A DNA stretch of 64,000 nucleotides from positions 4,774,001-4,838,000 of the forward strand of contig JAPVLO010000097.1 of assembly GCA_027257055.1 (NCBI GenBank), in the 5' to 3' direction. The DNA comes from Cephalopachus bancanus (Eukaryota > Chordata > Mammalia > Primates > Tarsiidae). Numbering within the stretch: position 1 is the stretch's first letter; the number at the start of each line of letters is the position of its first letter. The notes beneath the pieces are model-generated. The model worked only from the letters and a program-made list of their open reading frames with translations. It was not told where the DNA came from and did no database searches. The translations under genes and the position numbers were made by a program. Of this stretch, positions 1 to 11,105 are shown piece by piece.

Positions 1-510
1 AAACACTGCAACTAATAAAGAAGGAATTATAGTAACTGATCACCATTTTGCATATTTTTTTACTGAAATGAAGACAGACAATACGTTATATACTCAATAG
101 GAATACAAACTTATTTGTCAGAAAAAGAGAAAAGAACGTGGATTTGATCAAACTTCTGGATGTGCCAGCTTATAAGAAATATAGGGAGCAGAAGATAATG
201 TTAAGAGACATTATAGAATTAAAAACAGCAAAATCTAGATTGCAGAGAAATGCTATGAGATAAAAGACCCAGTTTCTTCAACAACAAATTTTGAAAGGAG
301 GATGAAGAACCTCTAGCTTAAAGGAGATCTATTACCCAATCTCATTGGATTCTGTTTCAATTGTGTGTGTTCAGCTTTATAATTTACATATATTCATGTA
401 TTTAGTATGTATGAAACATGCAAATATGCATATATGTAATATATATGAAACATATGTATGTAATATATATGAAATGCACAAACATGCGTGCAAATGTGCA
501 TATATATGTT
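1..510. other. AT-rich intronic DNA with TA/TGTA tract
   Basis: I see no gene or assignable repeat. Positions 385-510 are rich in alternating ATATGT / CATATA units (imperfect, microsatellite-like) and directly precede the left LTR of the provirus. Confidence 0.5.
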
Positions 511-677
511 TGTTTAAAAGCAAAATTACAAAAAATTATTTTGAAGATCTTAATTGACCTTTATTCACACTTCTGGAATTGGTCAGCCCAGAACACATTC
601 AGAGAACTCTGGGACTGCATTGAGGTCAGACAGTATTTATGGATAGAAAGTGGAAGTGGGGTATAGAAATTAATTGG

Positions 678-971
678 AGCCGGGCTCGGTGGCTCAGCCT
701 GTAATCCCACGCCCTTGGGAGGCTGAGATGAGTGGATTGCCTGAGCCCGCGGGTTCGAGACCCGCCTGGGCAGGCGAGACCTCATCTCTACAATAAATCA
801 AAATATTAGCCGGGCGTGGTGGCGCACGCCTGTAATTCCGGCTACTTGGAAGGCTGAGGCGGAAGGATCGCCGGAGCCCAGCAGGTCGAGGCTGCGGTGG
901 TCGGGAGCGGCCACTGCACTCCAGTCTGGGCGACAGAGTGAGACTCCAACTCAAAAAAAAAAAAAAAAGAA
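678..971 (+). mobile_element. Alu, young non-human-type subfamily
   Basis: Full-length dimeric Alu with a poly-A tail, inserted in the LTR. It is flanked by a perfect 13-base target duplication AGAAATTAATTGG at 665-677 and 972-984. It has the diagnostic CTCAGCCTG, CAATAAATCAAAA linker and ACTCCAACTC end. The minus-strand reading frames here are the usual Alu antisense artefacts. Confidence 0.97.
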
Positions 972-1200
972 AGAAATTAATTGGTTGTAGCTTTATTTGA
1001 ATCAGTTTCATGATTAACTTTATGAAATCAGTTTCAGTTAACATGATTAACTATAGCTCACCTGCTGAAACTAACCAAAACTCATCTATTTGCTATATAA
1101 ATATATTCTAAGCTAGTTTCATTTGGCATAAATGACTCAGTGGTTTTGTCTACTGGACATAGTTCAGGAGCCTCGTCCATCACTGATCTCCTACAAATTT

Positions 1201-1503
1201 ATGTATTTATTTATTTATATATTTTTTTGAGTTGGAGTCTCACTCTGTCACCCAGATTCTGGAGTGGCATGCTCCCAGCTACTGTAGCTTCGACCTGCTG
1301 GGCTCTGGAGATGCTTCGGCCTCAGCCTTCCTAGTAGCCGGAACTACCCGTGTGCACTACCACACCTGGCTAATTTTTTTGATTTATTGTGGAGATGAGA
1401 GCTCACTAAGTTGCCCAGGCGGGTCTCGAACTGCGGGCACAGGCAATTCACTCACCTTGGCCTCCCAAAGCGCAGGATTACAGGCTGAGCCACCGAGCCC
1501 AGC
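1201..1503 (-). mobile_element. Alu, minus strand
   Basis: Full-length Alu whose tail is an interrupted AAAT/AT-rich stretch (1201-1227). It is flanked by the perfect 14-base duplication TCTCCTACAAATTT at 1187-1200 and 1504-1517. It lies in the same LTR as the Alu at 678, in opposite orientation. It is more diverged than that copy. Confidence 0.96.
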
Positions 1504-1526
1504 TCTCCTACAAATTTTATTTAACA

Positions 1527-1540
1527 ATTCTTCTCTTTTG
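1527..1540 (-). other. Polypurine tract of the provirus (candidate)
   Basis: On the minus strand this reads CAAAAGAGAAGAAT, directly next to the TG that starts the 3' LTR. A purine run in exactly this place primes plus-strand DNA synthesis in retroviruses. The position is predicted from the LTR alignment and the composition fits. Confidence 0.6.
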
Positions 1541-2000
1541 ATTAGGCTCTCACGTAAGTGAGAGTCTGGCCACAACTTAGGACACCTCAACTACTAAAAG
1601 TTACTGTTATTTTATATTTCCAGTCTTAACATGTTATTCATAGTTACAGTGTCCTCATGCTCATGCATTATCTCAACTTTTTGTCATTCTAACCAAAGAG
1701 ACCATTGATGTTTGACAGATGGCAGCATGCCAACATTTAAAGCTTTTGAGAGAGTACAGTGTACCAGGAAGACTATACTTATGACTCTCAGGAGCATAAT
1801 ACCACGAGTTTGGCATACACCCTTTAACTAGGGTCCCCATGAACCAACCTGACTAAAATCAAATAAGCCAGATGCAGAGTTTATCTGTGTTAACCCAAAT
1901 ATACTGTTTGTTAATTGTTTTATAATCAAACCTCTACAATACTGTATATATTTATCCATGTGCAACAAAAAGTATTAGCAACTGCACAAACTCCTCCTAC

Positions 2001-3354
2001 TCAGTCAGTGAGCAATCTAGTACTCCATGAATGGGCCAAATCAAAGCAGGAAGTGGAAACAGGTGAGTCTGGAAGTCCAACTCTATAAAAAGGATTACTA
2101 AGACAATTAAAGTTAACAGTTGTATTGGGGATGTTGCTAAAGTTAACCACTAAGTAGACTAAAGGATCCCTTAGATCATGTAAAGATCTAGGTTTGGTAT
2201 AACAGTTCAACATTTCTTCCTGATTGTGAAGTTCTCACTATAACATTATCCTGCCAGGTAAAAAAAGTAGGCATAAATAGAGAAAAATTAAGAGAGTTAA
2301 GAGTTACACTGTGATGTGGAGTCTTTATCTGATGTCTTGGAAAAAGCAGTCCATGTCTAACATGTTGTCTGCTTCTGGGGAAATGTTCTCTGGTCAGCTT
2401 TACCTTAAAGTTTCCAACAGGTGTACAGTTGCAGGAGTCTAGAGGGTTCCTTTTAAATTGTGAGAGGTAGAGCCAAGGTTTGAGGCTCTGAAGTTTTTCC
2501 TGCCTCTTGAGTAGTGAGAAGAACTTGATATGATCCCTTTCAGTGTAACTTAAGAGCAGTCTTCCCTTTGGTATCTTCTCCAGAAAACCCAATTATCAGG
2601 TTCCAGATTTGGTGAAAAATACACTATGTCTTCAGTGGCTGGGTGTTGAAGGGCTTGCTTTACCTGATGAAAATATGCTTGCGCATCAGAGTTTATAAGA
2701 ATGGGAGATATGTGAGGTTCTACTGTTATAGTGTTGGCTTTCTTGCATGGAAAGCATGTATCCAACCAGAGAACACTATTACAGGAACATGTTCATATTG
2801 AAGGTGGTCACTGAATGAAATTTCTGTGAAAATATTCACATGGTTAATCAGGTAGCAGAACTGTACCACCTGAAGTTTTGACTGTCGTCTTCTCAGAATT
2901 ATGGGTTTGACAAACCAAACATGGTCACAAATCACCCTAGCAATTCTAGAACAATTCACCACACCAGCAGTTTTTCATTAATTTGTATTATTTTGTCTAC
3001 CCCATGATGAGTTATGGAATGCAGAACTTTTAATAATGGAAGTTTTAAGGACTTGGGAAAGACTGGTGACTGTCCAGATTCTCCATGAGTCCATGCTTAA
3101 TATTGTATTTACGTCCTCTTAAATACCAATTTTGTTTTCCCAATTCAGGTGCATAGCACCGTTTATTATAGATTATCATAGGTAATTTGACTTGAATCAA
3201 TCTTATAGAGTGTATTCAAATTGCATATCTTAACAATTTCAGTACTAGCTGACCTAGCATGAACATCTGCCAAAGCATTTCTTTGGCATTCAATTAATTC
3301 TTGGTCTGTTTTATGTTGAGTCTGCAGTTTTATAAAGCCAATCAGTTTCTTCAT
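2001..3354 (-). pseudogene. Retroviral pol remnant (RNase H end and integrase)
   Basis: Broken minus-strand frames carry recognisable pieces in the proper order. Near 3230-3310, ELIECQRNALADVHARSAS resembles the end of RNase H. In 2726-2962, HVPVIVFSGWIHAFHARKP resembles the integrase core, with residues apparently missing after VIV. In 2550-2765 and 2188-2592, NWVFWRRYQRE and LKPWLYLSQFKR resemble the integrase C-terminal domain of class I elements. Stops and frame changes separate them, so nothing can be expressed. The stretch after the integrase end (2350-2001) probably holds the start of env, but I cannot show it. Confidence 0.75.
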
Positions 3355-3359
3355 AAGGG

Positions 3360-4410
3360 TTCTGGGAATTCTTATTCAGTCCAATGATAGTATCTTAAAA
3401 TTATTGTAAACCTATACTTGTCAGAGTCCTTTTCATGAACTTCCTTGAAGATGAAAAACTTTAGGCTTATCATTTCTCAAGAAAGTACTTAAGTAAACAG
3501 TTAACTATCTGTGAATAATCAAACTTAAAATAGCTGTGGTTAAAAATCTGGTGATAGTTCATTCCAATAATGACCCTATGGAAAACCTCAAAGAATGTGT
3601 TTCTCTTGTAAAATAGAGAGAGAATTGGTTATTTCTGTGGCATACAATAATTTAATATATTAACCAAAATGATTGCTGATCTCAGATTTCAAAGAAATTT
3701 ATGCAATTTCTGGAACACACATATATTTGTATGGATGTATTGTTGGTATAACTCAAGAAGGTTTAGCATCACTTATTTGGCAGTATTTCTCATATAATTT
3801 AATATATCCAATAAGCCTAATCAGTTTGATATCTCTATTTTACAAGAGAAACACATTTTTTGAGGTTTTCCATAGACTTAGTGGGAAAATCTCAGAGTAA
3901 ATTTTAGGGTAAAAACACTTAATTAGGAATTTGATTTGTGGAAGTTCATAAAAAGTATAAAAGGTTTAAAATGCTTTATCAAAATAGGATCACAAGTAAC
4001 TGTGAAGTAATTGTTACTCATTTAACTAGAGTGGTTATTAAATATTTCAAAGTCAAATACAGAAAGTTACATTGATGTATGAAAAATCTTAGCTCTTTTA
4101 ATAAAGACGACTCACTTTTCTTAAGTAATCAAAGGTGTAATAGAGACAACAGGAAACATAGGAATTAATCTTGAAAAAACACAGAATCTTTGTTTCATAT
4201 ATCTTGATAAAACATAGAATCCTTGATGTGTAGGCCAGTTACCTAAAAGGTAAAGAAAAACATTTCCTAATTTCTTATTAAAAGCAAATAAATACTCCAG
4301 GAAAAGTACATTGCTTTAACAGAAAGGACCAAGTTCTAGTTTTACGTCAGTGTACTTTTGATATTAATGCTCAGTTTTTAGAAAAATTATAAATAATTCC
4401 CTTCTAATCT
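3360..4410. other. Proviral interior, nothing recognised
   Basis: AT-rich DNA between the RNase H remnant and the Alu at 4411. Its position implies reverse transcriptase remnants, but I could not recognise any motif on either strand. Confidence 0.4.
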
Positions 4411-4702
4411 TTTTTTTTTTTTTTTTTTTGAGTTGGAGTCTCACTCTGTCGCCCAGACTGGAGTGCAGTGGCTGCTCCTGGCCACCGCAGCCTCGACCTG
4501 CTGGGCTCCAGCGATCCTTCCGCCTCAGCCTTCCAGGTAGCCAGAATTACAGGCATGCGCTACCACGCCTGGCTGATTTTTTGATTTATTGTAGAGATGA
4601 GGTCTCGCCTGCCCAGGCGGGTCTCGAACCCGCGGGCTCAGGCAATCCACTCACCTCAGCCTCCCAAAGGTGCGGGATTACAGGCTGAGCCACCGAGCCC
4701 GG
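4411..4702 (-). mobile_element. Alu, minus strand, very well preserved
   Basis: It begins with a run of about 20 T (the tail) and ends GAGCCACCGAGCCCGG. It is near-identical to the other young copies in the window, including the GCGGGTTCGAGACCCGC box on its own sense strand. I could not define a clean target duplication. Confidence 0.95.
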
Positions 4703-5754
4703 TTTAAATTACTTTTAAAAACCAATTAAATAGAGCTCTTTCTAAATTTTGGGGAAATGTTCACATATATTCAATATACACATACATATAGATGTGCACA
4801 ACCATTCAGCAGATCTTAAAGCTTTCATTAAGATTTTTGATTTGCCAGTCTCCAAATAATTTTTTCAGACCATGTCTTTCAATTACTTATTCCATTGCCC
4901 TAAGCAATTGTGAGCTAGGTTGCTTATTGTAATCAAATTTCAAGCCTAAGTACCATTATTTGCTGGGATAAAGAAAGGCATAAGCTGCAAGCCTAGCTAA
5001 GGCAAAATGTTTAATGGTGAGGCTTGTTATATAAATATAAATCTTTAGATTTAAACATTTCTAGTGATTTAGCCCTTGCTGTCTTCCCAGGGCAAGAGGG
5101 AAACACCCTTACAAATGGAGGTTTTCTTCATAGATGCAAATTTTTCTTACAAAAGTGTCTCAAAATAACAAGCTAAAAATAGTTCTTATGCCAGATATGG
5201 ATATTTTGGTCAAGAAAGAGTATGGGAGTATAGCAAATATCATGACAAGAAAGAGCTGGCAACAAATATTTGAGAGGAGGGATTTCATTCAATTGAAAAG
5301 TTCCCATGGGAGAAGCAGATCAGATAAGAAACAAACAGAGTGCTAACTAGGTTAGTTGATTATTATCCTGGGAGTGAAGTCTTTGGAAGCTTCCTTTAGT
5401 GGGAAACACTCAAACTCAAAGGGAGTGGACCCTCCAGATGACTGGTATAAGGTGGACAATTTCTTTTCTAACGGGCTGGCTGTTCACAACAAAGACAAAA
5501 ATCTCAGGGCACAGGGTTTTTAAGATTGGGACCGCTAGGTTTGAATTTAAAATAGTACAAGGAAGTCCTCTTGATTTCTGTAGGTGTTTTAGCTATAAAG
5601 ACACATACCTGTTTTCCTTTCGGAAGGAAACAACTGTTAATTTATTTAATCTTTTAGAAATCTATATATATAAAGAAAAACAGGCAAATCATCATTTCTG
5701 TGGGGTTTCTGGTCCTTTTCTTTTTTAAATAATTTTACTAGAAATTAATCTAAG
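4703..5754. other. Proviral interior or old intronic DNA, nothing recognised
   Basis: No motif recognised on either strand. It lies between the two LTRs and may be worn gag/pro sequence, but I have no direct support. The open frames (up to 109 codons) resemble no family I know. Confidence 0.35.
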
Positions 5755-5975
5755 GAGATTATTAGGATTGTTTATAAAAACAAAAATTAGAAGCAACTTG
5801 AATGCCCATCAGTGGGAGGTTGACTAAACAAATCTTTGCATATCTATACAGTTACAAACTTTGCAGTCATTATAAAAATGATATAATTATATATTTATCA
5901 ATATGAAAATATATCCATAAAGAATTTTTACATTAAAAAGATTTAAAACAACCTTTAATGTGTTAACAAATTTAT
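5755..5975 (+). mobile_element. L1-like fragment
   Basis: TTAGAAGCAACTTGAATGCCCATCAGTGGG followed by a GCATATCTATACAG stretch matches the well-known L1 ORF2-end / 3' region pattern on the + strand, strongly diverged. Confidence 0.45.
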
Positions 5976-5977
5976 TT

Positions 5978-6135
5978 AATTTTTTCTTTTTTTTATATTT
6001 TATTTTAAAGATGTGGAGTACAACTCAGGATTAGGTATACAAGTGGATATTGTACAGGTAAAGTTTGGGCCTCCCTTTGGTCCCCACTTTGCCTGGTTTG
6101 AGATCAGGTACCCTTATTGATTGATCCTTTCTTTT
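5978..6135 (-). mobile_element. L1 3' end fragment
   Basis: A T-rich start followed by ATTTTAAAGATGTGGAGTAC, ATTGTACAGGTAAAGTTTGG and CTTTGGTCCCCAC. The same blocks recur at 34385-34510 in the twin-primed L1. The two copies are therefore the same L1 3' untranslated region type, inserted antisense to CDH2. Confidence 0.65.
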
Positions 6136-6219
6136 CTAATGGGCTTCACAAGTGGACAGTTTTATCTAGGTTAGAACTTCTTAACTGTGGCCACTGTAGC
6201 TGTAAATTATTTTTGGTAA

Positions 6220-6485
<266 letters not shown>

Positions 6486-6930
6486 GGTTCTTAAACATGA
6501 AATTGGCTGGAGTTTCAGATAGAGGAGTTATAGAATCCTTGGATCCAGGTAACACCACAATTCACTGTCTTCTAGTACTTACCTACCTATGAAACCCAGT
6601 CCAGTTTTTATATGACTCAGTCAGAGACCAGAGGCCTCTCTATGGGGTCTAGTCCTGTTTGTGTTGAAACTTTTAAAGGCTACATGCTGTCTCACAGCAC
6701 AGACTCACCATTGGGACCCATCCCAAGATTATGTGCTGTCTCCCAGCAGAAACTAACCCTGGATTCAGAAGCCCAAAGGTTGAGCGCTCAATACAAAAAG
6801 AGCAGAGTCCATCCTAAGAGGAATTTACAATTCTCCAAACTCTGTGAAAAAGACAACACACATCCAAGGGGGTCAGTGGTACCTTTCCAGCGTCACTCAG
6901 AGGGTGATTAGATACAGCTATGTTCTTCAG
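6486..6930. other. Proviral leader/gag side, nothing recognised
   Basis: Between the Alu and the PBS candidate. By position it should be the leader and gag start of the minus-strand provirus. I recognise no protein motif. Confidence 0.4.
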
Positions 6931-6948
6931 GCCCCACATTGAACACCA
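6931..6948 (-). other. Primer binding site of the provirus (candidate)
   Basis: On the minus strand this reads TGGTGTTCAATGTGGGGC, right after the 5' LTR end. It matches a lysine-tRNA type primer site at 14 of 18 positions, from memory. All four differences are C to T, the expected decay of methylated or ageing DNA. Confidence 0.5.
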
Positions 6949-6950
6949 GT

Positions 6951-7281
6951 ATTCTTAAAAGACAAAATTACAAATTTAATTCTAGTATTGTGCAGCCCTT
7001 AGAACCACAACAGGTTCCAAGAATTCCATGGCTGCAACTTGGTTAGACAGTATTTATGGATAGAAACAAAAGTGAGATATAGAGCTTAATTAGTTACAGC
7101 CTTTTTTGAATCAGCTGGTCATCAATGATAAACTAAAGCTCAGCTGTTCACCAAAACTCAGGTATTTATTACATGGTATATGCCTAAGTTAGCTAATTCC
7201 ACTTAGCACGAATGATCTCATATTAGTCTCATCTGTTGGGCCTAGTCCAAATGAATGGCCTCCTACAAATTTTATTTAATA
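6951..7281 (-). repeat. 5' LTR of the provirus
   Basis: Partner of the LTR at 511-1526 (see shared blocks there). Its right edge shares CCTACAAATTTTATTTAA with the other copy and then diverges, as expected for a boundary with flanking DNA. It is somewhat shorter than the other LTR. Confidence 0.6.
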
Positions 7282-7386
7282 TATGACAGTTATGGAAATT
7301 ACTGTTTCATAATTTTAATAAATTATAGTTACTTTTTTAAACCATAATAGGTATTATCTTAAAAAACTATTTAAAAAATGTCAAAG

Positions 7387-7678
7387 GGGATGGGTGTGGT
7401 AGCTCATGCCTATAATCCCAGCACTTTGGGAGGCCAAACTAGGAGGATTGTTTGAGCCCAGAATTTTGTGACTAGACATAGCAAGACCTTGTCTCTACAA
7501 AAAATAACAAAATTAGCTGGGTGTGGTAGTTTGTGCCAGTAGTCCAGCTACTCAGGAGGCTGAGGGGGAAGGATCTCCTGAGCCCAGGAAGTTGAGGCTA
7601 TGGTGAACTGTGATTGTGCCACTGCATGATTGTGCCTGGGTGACAGAGTGAGACTTTGACTCAAAAATAAAAATAAAA
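7387..7678 (+). mobile_element. Old Alu (AluJ-like)
   Basis: Dimeric, with GGGTGTGGTAGCTCATGCC start, AAAAATAACAAAATTAGCTGGG linker and GACAGAGTGAGACTTTGACTC end. It is heavily diverged, so it is an older layer than the CTCAGCCTG subfamily. Confidence 0.93.
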
Positions 7679-7785
7679 TGTATAATACTTAGCAAAACAA
7701 AATTACTATTGTACTAACTTGTCTGGTTATGAATGAAGTCAGAAGCTAGTTTTTATTGTTTGGAGATATTTTTCCAGCGTTACAT

Positions 7786-8161
7786 GGTATATTGGTTGGC
7801 CCAGGCTATCATAATACAATACCAAAATGCTGAGTGACTTAAATAACAGAAATATATTTCTCACAGCTCTGGAGGCTGGGAGCCTAAGATCAAGGCGTTG
7901 GCAAGTTTAGTTTCTTCTGAGGCTTGTCTTCTTGACTGCCTTCTACCTGCATCCTCACTTGGTTCTTCCAATGTGCACATGCATGTCTGAGTTCAAATCT
8001 CCTCGTTCTATAAGGACACCAGTCATACTGGATTAGAGTCCACTCTTGTGACCTCATTTTACATTAACTTTCTCTTTAAAGTACTTATCTCGAAATACAG
8101 TTTACTGGTAGTTAGGACTTCAACCTGTGAATTTCAGGAGGACACATTCCAGCCCTTAACA
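7786..8161 (-). mobile_element. MLT1-type MaLR LTR
   Basis: Contains TATTTCTCACAGCTCTGGAGGCTGGGAG..AAGATCAAGG, the rest of the MLT1 body (CTTCTTGACTGCC, TCTATAAGGACACCAG, TGACCTCAT) and the end GACACATTCCAGCCCTTAACA. This is a complete LTR read on the minus strand. Confidence 0.8.
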
Positions 8162-10340
8162 CACGAGATGTAATTTTTTAGTGATTTGAAGAGGAGAGAT
8201 AACTTTTCAAACTTCGTAAAACAAGTCATCCAATTTCAGTGAACTATTTCTTGATGTTGAGCACATAAATTCACTTCCGAATGTCTGGCTACTTTGTCAT
8301 GACATACATTTTCGCTTCCATTTCTTTTGCTGTTTTTGTTTTGTTCCCATGCTGTTTTCCTTCTAATTTTCTCCAGTATTGAGACTTTTGATGCCTGAAG
8401 TTAAAGCACTGTTTAATGACTTTCAAACACTTTTCTGCAGTCTTTGAAATTTCTCTACCTTTCCAAACAAATATGAATGAGACCTTGCAGAGAAGTGAAC
8501 CATTACATATATTAGCTTTTAATTTCAGAGTTTACTTCTGAATGCTATCTAATGTGACAAAGGACACTGAGAAGTTTAAATTTAGTTTTTCATTTGCTAC
8601 GATTATAGCTTTAATATAAACTAAAATTTAATTAATGATTTCTCTTTCTTCATCTGTTTAGTTGTAAGTTTTTATACATATTGACCTTATGTCTTCTTTC
8701 AGTTAGGCCTGCCTTGTACAAATAACTTCCCATGTATAATAAATTGAAAATGGAAATTATGACTTTTCTAATTATTTCCCCCTTTTTTTTTAATATTTTC
8801 AGAAATGTATTGTGGATCTGGGAAATACAAGGAATTTTCCCTGTGAACTACATTATAATGGGAAGAAAAAATACTTTAATTTTATAGATTGGATATCCTA
8901 TGATGACAAACAGATTCCATTAATTGTATTTGGGCTAAAATGGCATAGTGATTCTCTAAGAATGTTTGTGTTCACATTTTTAGAGATTCATGCCAAAAGC
9001 ACCTCGGATTTACTTTAAAATATTTAAGCAACTATAACAAAGAGATAGATGAAATATGTGGGAATATCCTGATAATTGTCAAATCTGAATGATTGGTATG
9101 AGTTTATTGTACTATTCTGTCTTTTTTTGTGTATTTTGTGGGAAACTACCACATGCAAAAGTTTGATTCATGTAGTTTCTATATAGATTTAGAGTTATTC
9201 CTCGTAGGGTATGTGCTGGAAAACTTACTCATAAACAATCTTGTATCCAGGTTAGAGCAGTTCTGCAATTGGTAGGAGACATTTTTGAGTAAGATCCATT
9301 TGCAGCAAAGGACTCAATTATTTTATTTTTATTAAAAATGTTTGGCTCTTAATACCTTAATTTTAAAAGCCAGCACTCGCAATAGAAATAAGAATGATTG
9401 TGACATACATAGTCTATCACCTTATGTGCAGTTCCCCTTCTATTATTGTATATGCTGCATTTCTCAGGAGGAGCATATGTTTTTAGTTGCAAGTCTAATA
9501 TTATTGACTGTAGAGATGGCACCATCCTATTCATTATGCGTGGTTTATTTTTAGTGCACTTGGTATTTTCTCAAGGTTATTGTTACTTCTAATCATTATG
9601 TCTAGGTGGTGGCTTTATAACACAGTCACGTTTTAGAAGATGTTTGCCTAGTGTTACATTAGCTATCCATTAGTACTATAGAGATAGCCCAACTACCATG
9701 AGGTATTAGGAAATATGTCTGACAAAAGTTTGTGTGAGCAACAGAAATATCAATAATAATATAGCATAATACCCGAAAGGACGTAATCTCTGCATTAGTA
9801 TCTTTTAAAAGCTACCACAAGAAAAATGTTCATAGTTACATTTTTTAAAAATAGTATGCAACTGGATTAGAATTAAGAAAGAAAAATCATTTGAGAGAAT
9901 TGTTTCCTTTTCAGTTTGTACTATGGGTTAATTAGGAAAACACTTGGTTAGAGAAATGTATTTTTTAAAAAACCCTCTGATTTTTATTTGGTATAGTCCT
10001 TATCAAGCCTGAATTATCTTAATCATAATCATAGATGAAAAGAAATAAACTTTTTTAAAAAAGAATCCTCTTGAGCTAAAACTTATGACTGTCTTAGGAA
10101 TTTTCTAGGCTGTGCTTCTCCTTTGTAAGAAAAGAGCTTTCAGGCATCCCCAGAGGCCTCTCCTTGTCAAGTGGACCATCTGGGGGTGGGAATGGGAGAG
10201 CTATTTCAGTGTTAGATGAGTCCCTACAGAGCAACAAAAGTGAAAAAGACATTATATCTCCGCTGTGGAGCCTGCTGCTTTTCCCTTTAAGCATTTTTAA
10301 ATACAAAAAATCCTTACTGAAATATGGTAAGTATTAAGGA
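8162..10340. other. Intronic DNA, nothing recognised
   Basis: AT-rich, no repeat I can name and no gene. Open frames at 8812-9018 and 9342-9554 show no known domain. Confidence 0.5.
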
Positions 10341-10344
10341 AGCA

Positions 10345-10535
10345 CCTTCTCGAAACCTAGACTGCAGCCTATTAGCTCTGGGTTCTGATAAATGACAACC
10401 TCTGTGAATCTTGATTTTTTTCATCAGGAAAAGGGAATAATATTTATGTCATAGGAGTTCTTTTAAGAGTTAAATGAATAGAAAGGCTCTGCTTTTGTGC
10501 CTGAGACATAGTATTTATTAAATGGTAGTAGCTAC
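10345..10535 (+). mobile_element. MIR-like fragment
   Basis: TGAATCTTGATTTTTTTCATC, a GGAATAATATTTATGTCATAGG core, AAGAGTTAAATGAATAG and a GTGCCTGAGACATAGTATTTATTAAATGGTAG end follow the MIR layout on the + strand. Confidence 0.6.
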
Positions 10536-10689
10536 TTATATGAGTGTAGAAAAGTCAGTTGTACTAAGACTTATAACTATACTTTATGCTTTCAGCAATA
10601 CTGAAGTGTCTGTATTTTAGTTTACCGTATACCATCTACTTAATATATGGGTACTCTTTATGACAATATAATATAATTGTTAATATCAT

Positions 10690-11105
10690 TATCTTAGTTA
10701 GCTTTTGCCACATTCATGCGGCGTTACAAAGCTCTTCAAAACTCAGTGGCTTAAAACATCAGTCACTGTCCTTGCTTCTGCATTTTTGAACTGGGTGTGA
10801 GGCTCAGCTTGATCCCTGCTGGGCTTAGATCCAAGCTGCGGATTGAGTCTAGATCTGCTCCACATGCCTTCATTCTTCTGAACTCAGTGGGCAAGCAGAG
10901 CATGTTCCTTTGCATGGTGGCAGCATCCTCCAGGAAGGCAAGACCCATGGTGCAAGCACATTTGAAGCATGTATTGATGTCACGTCCACTAACATTCCAG
11001 TGGCCAAAGCAAGACACATTGCCAAGCCCAACATCAATGGAATGGGAAAGTACCCATAATGCCAGGAAGAGGGCAGTGAATATTTGCTGAACAATAATCC
11101 AAACT
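10690..11105 (-). mobile_element. MaLR/MLT1-like LTR
   Basis: Blocks CTTAGTTAGCTTTTGCCACA, CTCAGTGGCTTAAAACA, GCACATTTGAAGCATG, GTCACGTCCACTAACATTCCA and GGCCAAAGCAAGACACAT recur in old MaLR-type LTRs as I remember them. Family level is uncertain. The open frames across it on both strands are coincidental. Confidence 0.5.

Larger units (their letters stand above)
511..1526 (-). repeat. 3' LTR of the provirus, split by two Alus
   Basis: Blocks shared with the copy at 6951-7281, in the same order and orientation, are TTTAAAAG..AAAATTACAAA (near 513), CAGCCC..AGAAC (near 585), AGACAGTATTTATGGATAGAAA (606-628 region), GAATCAG, CACC..CCAAAACTCA, CTAAGTTAG-like and CCTACAAATTTTATTTAA (near 1193 and 1509-1524). 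Without the Alus and their target duplications the LTR is about 390 bases. Read on the minus strand it begins with TGTTAAATAAAATT. Identity to the other LTR is visibly low, so the insertion is old. Confidence 0.65.

Noticed and set aside
749..765. tRNA gene, suggested by GGTTCGAGACC
   Set aside because: It is the B box of an Alu; no acceptor stem, anticodon arm or D arm surrounds it.
4428..4688. Open frames with a MSWSLTLSPRLECSG start at 4428, 23455, 25239, 50759 and elsewhere
   Set aside because: They are the standard antisense translation of Alu elements, repeated at every copy, and not genes.
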